Shown: positions 23,179-31,011 of the stretch, piece after piece
Numbering within the stretch: the first letter of the stretch is position 1
Layout of the letters: each line of letters opens with the position of its first letter
Assembly (NCBI GenBank): GCA_028820935.1
Contig: JAPPHZ010000032.1
Coordinates: forward strand, 1 to 64,000
Direction of reading: 5' to 3'
Source of the DNA: a bacterium
Lineage (GTDB): Bacteria > Actinomycetota > Acidimicrobiia > Spongiisociales > Spongiisociaceae
DNA: 64,000 bases
The notes under the pieces: model-generated
Seen by the model: only the letters and a program-made list of their open reading frames with translations
Told to the model about the DNA's origin: nothing
Database searches by the model: none
Translations under genes and position numbers: made by a program

Positions 23179-24060
23179 TCAGTCGAGCGAAATGACCACC
23201 GAACGGCGCGGTTCCGTGCCCTCCGAGTAGGAACGGACACCATCGATCCCCGACACCGCGTCGTGCACCACCTTGCGGTCAACTGCGTTCATGGGTTCGA
23301 GCATGATCTCTCCCCCCTCGTCCAGCACCTGTTCGGCCAGCTGGCCCGCATAGATGCCGAGAGCCTGCCGACGCTTTTCCCCGTATCCGGCGATGTCGAG
23401 CCGTAGCCGGCAACCACGGGCGGTCTTGCGCTGCACGATCGTCCTCGTCAGTTCATGGACGGCGTGCATGATGGAAGCCTTCGGTCCGATGAGCGCCTGG
23501 GTCTGTTCGCCCGTTATGTCGGCACGCACCAGCTTCCCGTCGAATCCGGTCTCGACCTCCCCTTCCAGCCCGAACTCCTTCAGAAGGCCGTCCAAGAACT
23601 CCCGAACCACCTCGGCCTGCTCGGTGCCCAAGGTCTCGCCATCCTTACCATCACCCGCCACGGCTTTGACCTCTCCTTCTGCCCTTCGGCCTTTACGCGC
23701 CTGCTGTTTCCTACCGCGACCCGCCTTGGAGTCGCCCGGCTTGCCGCCTGGCTGCCGGCTCTTCGCTTTGGCGGCTCCCCTGGTCTTGCCACGATCCTTC
23801 GGCCGGGCGCCACCATCAGAACCCGGCTTACGTGGTGCCTTCCTCTTCCTCTGCCGGCTACGGCCTGACCGTCCCCGCCGTCCCTTGCTCTTCGGCTTGA
23901 CCCGTACGATGGCATCCTGCCGCCCGATACCGAGGAATCCCGGCTTCGGTTCCTGCAGCACGTTGACCTCGGCCCGGTCGGCTTCGATCCCGAGCTCCTC
24001 GAGAGCGGCCTGGACAGCCAGTTCAACGGATGCGCCTTTGACCTCGACCCACTCGACCAT
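23179..24060 (-). CDS. jag: KhpB/Jag RNA-binding protein
   Basis: The 293-residue protein has an N-terminal Jag domain (VEVKGASVELAVQAALEELG, KPGFLGIGRQDAIV), a long Lys/Arg/Gly-rich linker (about residues 60-150), a KH domain (LIGPKASIMHAVHELTRTIV) and a C-terminal R3H domain (EPMNAVDRKVVHDAVSGIDG). It binds RNA and acts in cell elongation control. ATG 24060 lies 4 bases after the yidC stop. The linker is longer and more basic than in many relatives. Confidence 0.93.
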   Translation of the reverse strand: MVEWVEVKGASVELAVQAALEELGIEADRAEVNVLQEPKPGFLGIGRQDAIVRVKPKSKGRRGRSGRSRQRKRKAPRKPGSDGGARPKDRGKTRGAAKAKSRQPGGKPGDSKAGRGRKQQARKGRRAEGEVKAVAGDGKDGETLGTEQAEVVREFLDGLLKEFGLEGEVETGFDGKLVRADITGEQTQALIGPKASIMHAVHELTRTIVQRKTARGCRLRLDIAGYGEKRRQALGIYAGQLAEQVLDEGGEIMLEPMNAVDRKVVHDAVSGIDGVRSYSEGTEPRRSVVISLD

Positions 24061-24064
24061 CGAT

Positions 24065-24919
24065 CTACCTTCTCCTCCGTCTGCGTTGTTTCTTAGCCGA
24101 GCCCTGCGGGCGGGGCGGCTTCTTACCGTCATCCGGTTCACCGTTATCGGGCTCCTTGGTAGCCGGCTTCCCCCCGTCGGGAGGAGGGCCGGGACGTCCG
24201 TCGATCTTGAAGATCAGCAGCTGCTGACCGGTCCGGAAGACGTTGCTGGTGGCGAAATAGAGGTTAAGTCCTGACGGCCAGATATACGAAATGACTCCGA
24301 ACATCAACGGTAGTATCTTCGTCATACGCTGAACAGCTTCGGCCTGCGGATTGCTGGCACCAGACTGTTTCGGCGGGCTTAACAGCTTCTGTTGCATGTA
24401 GCCCGTAAGTATCACGAACCCGACCAGCAGCAGGTAGGGGATCGTCGCCACGGCGAACAGCCCTTCCGTGCCCACCACCTCGGACGGGGCCAGGTCGAGA
24501 TCCATGGTCAGGAAACGCAGCGTGCCCTCAGATGCCGCCACCAGCAGGCTCGAGTCCGCCGGCAGGCTGTTGGCCGGATTCCGCAGCACCTGGAACAGCG
24601 CGAACCAGACCGGCATCTGCACCAGCAAGGGAAGAACGCAACCGAACGGGCTTACACCTCGCTCCCGGTAGAGCTCCATGACCTTCTGGTTCATGGTCTC
24701 CTGGTCGCCCTTGAACTCGCGGCGGATCCGCTCCATCTCCGGTTGGATCTCCTGCATCGCCCGGGTCGACCGGACCTGCTTGAGGGTGAGCGGGAACACC
24801 AACAGGTTGACAACGATGGTAAGGCATATGATGGCGAATCCATAGTTGGGAACAAGGTCGAAGAAGAAGGAAAGGATATTGCCGAGAATGGCCTGCAGGC
24901 CGTTCCAAATCTCGCTCAC
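24065..24919 (-). CDS. yidC: YidC/OxaA membrane protein insertase
   Basis: The 284-residue protein inserts membrane proteins with or after Sec. It is the short actinobacterial form, with the first helix DLVPNYGFAIICLTIVVNLL carrying LTLKQVRSTRAMQEIQPEME after it, the hydrophilic hairpin PFGCVLPLLVQMPVWFALFQ and three further helices. The conserved Arg is in the KQVRST segment. The tail is basic (AKKQRRRRRR). GTG 24919 overlaps the yidD stop. Confidence 0.94.
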   Translation of the reverse strand: MSEIWNGLQAILGNILSFFFDLVPNYGFAIICLTIVVNLLVFPLTLKQVRSTRAMQEIQPEMERIRREFKGDQETMNQKVMELYRERGVSPFGCVLPLLVQMPVWFALFQVLRNPANSLPADSSLLVAASEGTLRFLTMDLDLAPSEVVGTEGLFAVATIPYLLLVGFVILTGYMQQKLLSPPKQSGASNPQAEAVQRMTKILPLMFGVISYIWPSGLNLYFATSNVFRTGQQLLIFKIDGRPGPPPDGGKPATKEPDNGEPDDGKKPPRPQGSAKKQRRRRRR

Positions 24920-25185
24920 GGGCTGACCGCCCTTCTGTCAGGAACCGGGTCGTACCCTCCGGGCGACCACGGGTGGCATCGGCCGAGGCGCTTGAGCCCC
25001 ATCCAGGCACCCCGCCGGAACCCGTGCTCGCCCAACGCCTCGTAGGTGTAGCGGGAGCAGGAGGGGAGGAACCGGCATGAACTCGGGATCATCGGCCCGA
25101 TGGTGTGTTGCCACACGCGGATGAGGCCCTGACCGGCCATGGCCGGCAGCCTGAGCGCCGCGCCCGCCGGCCTCGACAGCCTCAC
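24916..25185 (-). CDS. yidD: Membrane protein insertion efficiency factor YidD
   Basis: The core LIRVWQHTIGPMIPSSCRFL, PSCSRYTYEALGEHG and WMGLKRLGRCHPWSPGGYDP is the complete YidD family signature with its Cys residues. The GTG at 25185 is chosen because it overlaps the rnpA stop (GTGA); the ATG at 25140 would give a shorter protein that begins just before the core. The product is a peripheral membrane helper for YidC. Confidence 0.9.
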   Translation of the reverse strand: MRLSRPAGAALRLPAMAGQGLIRVWQHTIGPMIPSSCRFLPSCSRYTYEALGEHGFRRGAWMGLKRLGRCHPWSPGGYDPVPDRRAVSP

Positions 25186-25580
25186 CTTGCCCTCGCTCGG
25201 GGGAGGGTCGACGAGACTGCGTCTCGAATCCACTTGCGTAGCTCTTGGAAGGGGGCCGTGGCCACTGCGGGCGTGGCGATGAGCACGTAGTCGGTCGCCT
25301 CCGCGAGCGTTACCTCGCGCAACGCCGCCCGAAGGCGTCGCTTCGCCCGGTTGCGCACTACCGCGCCGCCCACCCGGCGGCCCACCACCAGACCGATCCT
25401 CGGCAGACCGCCGTCACGCCGCCGGGCAACCACGGTGATGCCACCCCGCCTGACGCGACGGCCATGCCGCAGCACCGCGTTGAACTCCACGGTGCCGCTC
25501 AGGCGCCGGATCCCGCCCCTGGATTCCGGAGAGGACGATCCGGCGGATGCGGCGGAAGCCGTACTCGGCGCGGTCGTCAT
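25182..25580 (-). CDS. rnpA: Ribonuclease P protein component
   Basis: The 132-residue basic protein helps RNase P RNA cut tRNA 5' leaders. FNAVLRHGRRVRRGGITVVA and the RNR box VVGRRVGGAVVRNRAKRRLR are diagnostic. From ATG 25580 the first 24 residues (TTAPSTASAASAGSSSPESR) are Ser/Ala-rich and not conserved, so the true start may be further in. It lies between rpmH and yidD as in nearly all bacteria. Confidence 0.9.
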   Translation of the reverse strand: MTTAPSTASAASAGSSSPESRGGIRRLSGTVEFNAVLRHGRRVRRGGITVVARRRDGGLPRIGLVVGRRVGGAVVRNRAKRRLRAALREVTLAEATDYVLIATPAVATAPFQELRKWIRDAVSSTLPRARAR

Positions 25581-25711
25581 CGTGCGTCTTCTCCTCTGCC
25601 TACAGGCCTTCGCGGTCGGTGTGCCACCCTTGCGGGCTGTACCCAAGGAATGCGTTGGACAGGGCGGCTCCCCCGGCTACCCACTCGTGTCGCGGCGGAT
25701 CGTCTACCTGC

Positions 25712-25846
25712 TCAGGCCGAAAGCCGTTGGCGGCCCTTCTGGCGCCGTCTGTTCAGAATGGCGCGGCCCTGGCGCGTTCGGATGCGATGCCGGAACCCGT
25801 GCTTGCGCTTTCTGCGGCGATTGTTGGGTTGGTACGTGCGCTTCAT
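25712..25846 (-). CDS. rpmH: 50S ribosomal protein L34
   Basis: The 44-residue protein begins [20 protein letters not shown] and continues [20 protein letters not shown], the invariant L34 sequence. ATG 25846 gives the standard length. It is the first gene of the minus-strand rpmH-rnpA-yidD-yidC-jag cluster. 25581-25711 separates it from rnpA. Confidence 0.97.
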   Translation of the reverse strand: MKRTYQPNNRRRKRKHGFRHRIRTRQGRAILNRRRQKGRQRLSA

Positions 25847-26417
25847 TCGGGGTCCCTTGTCGGACAACCCGGGTACGGTGCCCGGTGCGGGGGATACGGC
25901 GTGCCCGGCCACGGCCGCGGCCTGCCGACACTTCCTTGAGGTCCCGCAAGATTACGGACATCCGGCCTGTTTTGCAAAGATCGCCCGGTTGCGAAGCGGA
26001 ACCGGGCGCGGCAGGCGCCTTGCGCGTGGTCCATCCTGCCCACAAGAGAACGCGAAACTTTTTGCACAGAACGCCAAAATCTCTCCCGGTGGACCTCCTC
26101 ACGCCTGTCAGCACTTCCCCTTACCGCCTGAAATGGTGTTATGGCGCGCGCCACCCTGTCTCCCCGCCTTCCGTGGTTGGATTTCCGCCCGTGCACCGGC
26201 GTTGGCACAGACGTAGGATGACCACCGGTCGGGCTCACTCGGTCCCACATCCCCAGGGGGCTTCCGCGTGCAGCGACTGGAGTCCGGCCGCCAGAGCAAG
26301 TGGAGTACTGCCGGGCGCGGGATGGAGTGGCGTGGCCAGCCCGTGCTTTGTTATCCACAACTGTGGACAGTGCTGTGGGTAACTGCACCCGCAGAGCCCG
26401 CCGGGAGGAGGAAATAC
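25847..26417. other. Probable origin of replication region upstream of dnaA
   Basis: This 571-base divergent gap between rpmH and dnaA contains no gene. It holds the best cluster of DnaA boxes in the window (26351-26382) and promoters for both sides. AT-richer patches lie at about 26055-26085. Genes to the left are largely minus strand and genes to the right plus strand, as expected for an origin. Confidence 0.7.
26351..26382. promoter_or_regulatory. DnaA box cluster
   Basis: TTATCCACA (26351-26359) is a perfect DnaA box. TGTGGACAG (26362-26370) and TGTGGGTAA (26374-26382) are inverted boxes with two and one mismatch. All three lie 35-67 bases before the dnaA start, so they could serve initiation and autoregulation of dnaA. 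Confidence 0.85.
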
Positions 26418-27794
26418 TTGTCTAAGCCCGAACTCGCGCAGCATGATCCCGACTTCTCCTCCGCGTTGCGGACCCGGGTTGGGCCGGAGGGCTGGAAGAA
26501 GTGGTTCTCCTCCGTACGCCACGAAGTCGTCGAGGAGACCCTCTACCTGGTGGCGCCGTCCGACTTCCACATCCGGTGGCTCCGCAACAATTACCAGACC
26601 ACGATCGACGAGGTAGCGGCATCCACGTACGGCCCGCAGACCGCGATCGAATACCTCGTCTCCGATCGGCCGGACCTCGGCGTAGAGCCGAACCCGGCGC
26701 CTGATCCGGCCGGCGAGCCGGTAGCCGAGGAAGCCCCGCTAACCCGCCCCGACCGGGCGCCGGTCCACGCTCCCAAGTTCCTCAGCAAATACGTCTTCGA
26801 CACATTCGTCGCAGGCCAGTCCAACCAACTCGCCCTGGCGGCGGCCAAGCGGGTCTCCGAAGGCCCTGGCCAGAACTACAACCCGCTGTTCATCTACGGC
26901 GGGGCAGGCCTCGGCAAGACCCACCTCCTCCACGCCATCGGTCACTACATCCGGGCCAGCCGGCCCTCCGCGACCGTCCGCTACATGACCTCCGAGAACT
27001 TCTTCAACGAGTTCGTGGACGGCATCCGGACCAAGCGCATGGATTCCTTCAAGCATCGTTACCGGACCGTCGACGTGCTCCTACTCGACGACATCCAGTT
27101 CTTCGAGGGCAAGGAACAGGTCCTCGAGGAGGTGTTCCACACCTTCAACACCCTCCACGAGCTCGACCACCAGATGGTCCTGTCCTGCGACCGCCCTCCC
27201 AAGGACCTGGGTATCGAGGACCGGCTCCGCTCCCGCTTCCAGTGGGGCCTCCTCACCGATATCGGACCACCCGACCTCGAGACGCGCCTGGCCATCCTGC
27301 GCCGCAATGCCCGGGAGTACGCGTCCGCGACCGTGCCGGACGAGGTTCTCGACTTCATCGCCCGCCACGTCACCGACAACATCCGGGAGCTCGAGGGCGC
27401 CCTTACCCGGGTTACCGCCTCCGCCGCTCTCACCGAGCAGCAGATCTCGGTCGACCTGGCCCGCTCGGAACTGCGCGGTCTGATACCCGACCCGGCAACC
27501 ACCCCGCCGACCGGCACCGAGATCCTCGAAGTCACGGCCGCCACATACGGCCACGCCCTCGCCGACCTCCAGGGGCCCAGCCGCGTCCAACCCCTCGCCA
27601 CCCATCGCCAGGTGGCCATGTACCTCTGCCGGGAACTCACCGACCTGTCGCTTCCCAAGATCGGCAAGGTCCTCGGCGGCCGCGACCACACCACCGTCAT
27701 GCACGGCATCAACAAGATCAAGAAGACACTCACCAAGGATCCGGAGCTGGCGCGCCAGGTCTCGCACCTGTCCGGAATCCTGTGGAAAAGATGA
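26418..27794 (+). CDS. dnaA: Chromosomal replication initiator DnaA
   Basis: The 458-residue protein opens the origin. Domain I is LRTRVGPEGWKKWFSSVRHE; the AAA+ domain has the Walker A GGAGLGKTHLLHAIGHYI, Walker B VLLLDDIQFF and sensor regions; the C-terminal HTH includes LSLPKIGKVLGG and GRDHTTVMHGINKI, the DnaA-box-binding signature. TTG 26418 is chosen because GGAGGAGG lies 8 bases upstream and the translation starts right at domain I. Confidence 0.97.
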   Translation: MSKPELAQHDPDFSSALRTRVGPEGWKKWFSSVRHEVVEETLYLVAPSDFHIRWLRNNYQTTIDEVAASTYGPQTAIEYLVSDRPDLGVEPNPAPDPAGEPVAEEAPLTRPDRAPVHAPKFLSKYVFDTFVAGQSNQLALAAAKRVSEGPGQNYNPLFIYGGAGLGKTHLLHAIGHYIRASRPSATVRYMTSENFFNEFVDGIRTKRMDSFKHRYRTVDVLLLDDIQFFEGKEQVLEEVFHTFNTLHELDHQMVLSCDRPPKDLGIEDRLRSRFQWGLLTDIGPPDLETRLAILRRNAREYASATVPDEVLDFIARHVTDNIRELEGALTRVTASAALTEQQISVDLARSELRGLIPDPATTPPTGTEILEVTAATYGHALADLQGPSRVQPLATHRQVAMYLCRELTDLSLPKIGKVLGGRDHTTVMHGINKIKKTLTKDPELARQVSHLSGILWKR

Positions 27795-28090
27795 GGGTCT
27801 TCCCCAGCCGTTCGCTCCTGCCGATCCGGCCTGGGTATAACGTCGCGGACAATCCCCCGATCACCTGACCGGCCCGGCCCGATCATGAGCAGTCACCCAT
27901 CAACGACGCCAGCGCTACGAGGTCGACCGGCTGACCTGGGGTATCAGCCGCCGCGGTCGGTCCGACGCGTGACTTCCCCGGCCGACGCAGCCAGGCCCGG
28001 ACGGACATCTATCCACATTCCACAGGGCCTACTACCACGACTGGTAGAGAATTCAAGAAACTAGTAGTCGAGAGCGGGAAGGATCTAGCA
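27795..28090. other. dnaA-dnaN intergenic region
   Basis: No gene is seen in this 296-base gap. CTATCCACA (28009-28017) is a DnaA box with one mismatch. In many actinobacteria the origin lies in this gap, so both sides of dnaA are candidates here; box density favours the upstream side. Confidence 0.6.
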
Positions 28091-29176
28091 GTGCATATCC
28101 GAGCTGATCGGGATGATCTGGCCGAGGCATTCGGTCGCGCGAACCGTGGCGCTGGAGTCAGGACGGCCCTGCCGGCCCTCCAGAGCGTTCGTTGCCAAGC
28201 CGAAGCCGGACAACTGGAAATCACCGGGAGCGATACGGAGGTCACGATCCGGACCTCCGTGAAGGTGGAGGTCATGGAGGCGGGCGCCGTTCTCGTCCCG
28301 GGCCGCACGATGACCGACGCCATCCGGAGAATGCCGGAGGGAGCGGTTTCCATCCGGTCCGAGGAGGGGGCGGTGGAGCTGTCCGGCAACGGGCCGACCT
28401 TCACAATCCGGGTGCTATCGCTGGAGGACTACCCGAAGCTGCCCGAGCCCGACCTGACCGGAGCTATCGAGATGGACGGGAACCAACTGGTGGAGGCGCT
28501 CTCTCAGGTGCTGGTGGCCGCCTCGAACGATGCGTCGCGGCCGATCCTGACCGGTCTCCTGATGGAGAACTACGAGGAGGGCCTGCGGCTGGTGGCGACC
28601 GACAGCTACCGCCTGGCGATCCGGAACCTTCCGGGGCTCGAGGTGCGGGAGGGGGCGCTGATACCCGCACGAGGCCTGAAGGAGTTGGCCCGCACCGTGG
28701 CCGCCGAGCAGGTCAAGGTCGCGGTCCGCGAGCGGGAGGCCGTGTTCGCCTCGGAACGGGGTTCGTTGAGCATCCGCCTGATCGAAGGCACTTTCCCGAA
28801 CTACCGGCAGCTGCTCCCGGACGACTACCCGGCCGCGGTGGAGTTCGACAAGGATCGGCTGCTGGAGGCGGTGGGACGCGCCGCCGTGGTCGCGGATGAG
28901 CATGTGCCGGTGCGGTTGAAGATCACCCCTGACGCGGTCGAGATGTCCGTGAGCCGTAGCGACCTGGGTGGAGAGGTCGAGATGCTCGAAGCCACCGTGA
29001 GTGGCGAGTTGGACGAGCTGACTATCGCCTTCAATGCGCGGTATCTCCAGGACGGCATCACGGCGGTGCCGGGCCCTCGGATCCGTATGGAGGTGAAGGA
29101 CAGCAACCGTCCCAGCATCATCCGGGCGGACGGGAGCCAGAGCTTCCGCTACCTGTTGATGCCCGTGCGCGTCTGA
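28091..29176 (+). CDS. dnaN: DNA polymerase III beta sliding clamp
   Basis: The 361-residue protein forms the clamp ring that holds polymerase on DNA. It starts with GTG (MHIRADRDDLAEAFGRANRG) and shows three clamp domains, including VLVPGRTMTDAIRRMPEGAV, RLVATDSYRLAIRNL and the C-terminal SFRYLLMPVRV. Length is standard. Confidence 0.97.
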   Translation: MHIRADRDDLAEAFGRANRGAGVRTALPALQSVRCQAEAGQLEITGSDTEVTIRTSVKVEVMEAGAVLVPGRTMTDAIRRMPEGAVSIRSEEGAVELSGNGPTFTIRVLSLEDYPKLPEPDLTGAIEMDGNQLVEALSQVLVAASNDASRPILTGLLMENYEEGLRLVATDSYRLAIRNLPGLEVREGALIPARGLKELARTVAAEQVKVAVREREAVFASERGSLSIRLIEGTFPNYRQLLPDDYPAAVEFDKDRLLEAVGRAAVVADEHVPVRLKITPDAVEMSVSRSDLGGEVEMLEATVSGELDELTIAFNARYLQDGITAVPGPRIRMEVKDSNRPSIIRADGSQSFRYLLMPVRV

Positions 29177-29192
29177 CGGCGCCGTGGCTCGA

Positions 29193-29293
29193 GGAGGGTA
29201 CTGAAAAGTGTCCCGGTAGCCCGATGGCCGGAGATGAAACCCCAGGTAGAGGTATCGTGGACCAACCAATCCCCGTCTTTTTCAGCACCCTCC
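29193..29293. repeat. 101-bp inverted-repeat element between dnaN and recF
   Basis: GGAGGGTACTGAAAAG (29193-29208) is the near-perfect inverse of CTTTTTCAGCACCCTCC (29277-29293). The long stem encloses about 68 bases. It ends directly before the recF ribosome site AGGAGG. It could be a miniature transposable element, since the termini resemble transposon ends, or a large attenuator hairpin. Confidence 0.6.
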
Positions 29294-29309
29294 CAGGAGG
29301 CGCCAGGGG

Positions 29310-30404
29310 GTGAGGCTTGCCTGGCTGGAGGTGTCCGACTTCCGTAGCTACCGGCGGATCCGATGGGCGCCGGATCCGAGGATCAACGTGGTGGTGGGCC
29401 GGAACGCGTCCGGCAAGACCAACCTCCTGGAAGCAGTGGGTTACCTGGCGTCCCTGCGGTCGTTCCGGGGGATTCCGGACGCCGCTCTGGTGCGAATGGG
29501 CGCGGAACGGTCGGTCCTCCGGGGAGAGGTGGTCACCCCGGATCGGACCACGCGGATCGAGGTGGAGCTGCCGAAGGCGGGGCGTCGCCGGGCCCAGGTC
29601 AACGGGACCCGGTTGGCGCGCCTGGCGGATCTGGTGGGGGAGGTACGCACGATCACGTTCCTGCCGGACGACCTGGACCTGATCAAGCGGGGGCCCTCCC
29701 GCCGGCGAGGGCTGCTCGACTCGGTGGCGGTCCAACTGTGGCCAGGCGCCTACCGAGACCAGCAGGAATACGAGCGAGCGCTCCGGCAGCGGAACATGCT
29801 CCTCAAGCAGATGGGTCGCCGGACCGATCCGATCACGCTGGAGGTCTGGGACGAGCGGCTGGGCCGGGCGGGCGCGCGGGTCATGGCTCGCCGGCGGGCC
29901 GTGGTGGAAGCCATCGAGGAGCGGGCCGGCGTCGCCTACCGGGCACTGGCGGGCGATGCCACCGGGGTGCGGATCGACTACCGGTCGAAGTGGGGAGCCG
30001 CGACCGCCTCGGATCGGTCCGGCTGGGAGGAGGCTCTCAGGAAGGCCCTCGGGGAGGCGCGGCCCGCCGATCTCGAGCGCCGGGTCTCGACGGTGGGGCT
30101 CCATCGGGACGATGTGCGGCTGCTCCTCGACGATCGGGACTCGCGGATCCAGGCCAGCCAGGGCGAGCAGCGCACCCTCACCCTTGCCCTTCGCCTGGCG
30201 TCCCACCGGGCGGTGGAGCAGTCGGTGGGCCAGCCCCCGTTGCTCCTGCTGGACGACATCTTCTCGGAGCTCGACGAGGAACGCTCGGCGGCGCTGGCCC
30301 GGTCCCTACCGGCCGCCCAGACGTTCATCTCGACGGCTCGGGACGAGGAGGTCCCGCTTCCTGCCGGCCGTCGGTGGCGCCTACGCGACGGAATCCTGGG
30401 ATGA
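29310..30404 (+). CDS. recF: DNA replication and repair protein RecF
   Basis: The 364-residue SMC-like ATPase loads RecA at gaps. LEVSDFRSYRRIRWAPDPRI starts the protein, Walker A is GRNASGKTNLLEAVGYL, the signature is QGEQRTLTLALRL and Walker B is LLLLDDIFSELDEERSAAL. GTG 29310 has AGGAGG 10 bases upstream. Its stop overlaps the next ATG. Confidence 0.96.
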   Translation: MRLAWLEVSDFRSYRRIRWAPDPRINVVVGRNASGKTNLLEAVGYLASLRSFRGIPDAALVRMGAERSVLRGEVVTPDRTTRIEVELPKAGRRRAQVNGTRLARLADLVGEVRTITFLPDDLDLIKRGPSRRRGLLDSVAVQLWPGAYRDQQEYERALRQRNMLLKQMGRRTDPITLEVWDERLGRAGARVMARRRAVVEAIEERAGVAYRALAGDATGVRIDYRSKWGAATASDRSGWEEALRKALGEARPADLERRVSTVGLHRDDVRLLLDDRDSRIQASQGEQRTLTLALRLASHRAVEQSVGQPPLLLLDDIFSELDEERSAALARSLPAAQTFISTARDEEVPLPAGRRWRLRDGILG

Positions 30405-30844
30405 CGGAACGCTGGTCGCCGGACCAGGTGGAGGAGGCGCTGGAAGCCTTCGACGGAACCGAGTCCCGGGCCCTGCGCGTCCTCTGGGAGATACAGGAAC
30501 TCGAGCGGGGCCGTCGGAGGCGGAAGGAGCGCCTGGACGAGGACATGGTGTCCTTCGGAGACATGATCCAGTCCATCCTGGCCGGCCTCGGAGTGGCCGA
30601 CCTGGATCGGATCCGGGAGCTCGACGAGCGTTGGGAGGAGGTGGCGGGCCCGCAATGGGGTTCCAATTCCGTCCCGGTCGTGGTACGTAACGGGGAACTG
30701 TTGGTAGAAGCCTCGGATCCGCGCCTGGTCCGCATGCTCCGGCACGACGCCGAGCGGCTCGTGGTCCGTATCGCGGAGCGCTTCGGTAGGTCATTCGTGA
30801 CCTCGGTCCGGGTGGTCGGGCCACCGTGGCGCAGGGGGTGGTGA
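30401..30844 (+). CDS. DUF721-family protein
   Basis: The 147-residue protein has the DUF721 C-terminal domain (RWEEVAGPQWGSNSVPVVVR, LLVEASDPRLVRMLRHDAER), found between recF and gyrB in most actinobacteria and related to DciA, the helicase loader partner. ATG 30401 overlaps the recF stop. The N-terminal 55 residues are charged and helical. A role in replication initiation is inferred from family and position. Confidence 0.85.
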   Translation: MTERWSPDQVEEALEAFDGTESRALRVLWEIQELERGRRRRKERLDEDMVSFGDMIQSILAGLGVADLDRIRELDERWEEVAGPQWGSNSVPVVVRNGELLVEASDPRLVRMLRHDAERLVVRIAERFGRSFVTSVRVVGPPWRRGW

Positions 30845-31011
30845 GGAGTGAGAGCGCGAATGGTAGTTGCTTTGTCTAAACCCGCAGGTCAGGACCTATT
30901 TCTGAGGGGCGTGAATGTTGGCTTTGCGGCCAGGGTCGGGTACAATCCGGTCACGGTGGAAGAGACCCACCGGCCGGCTTGCGCGGCCCTCCGCCCGACC
31001 AAGGACTGCAT

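Noticed and set aside
26268-26417. Upstream start for dnaA
   Set aside because: It would translate through the DnaA boxes; TTG 26418 has a strong ribosome site and begins domain I.
29363-30844. 493-codon frame joining recF region and DUF721
   Set aside because: Its first two thirds are out of frame with recF; only the DUF721 part from 30401 is real.
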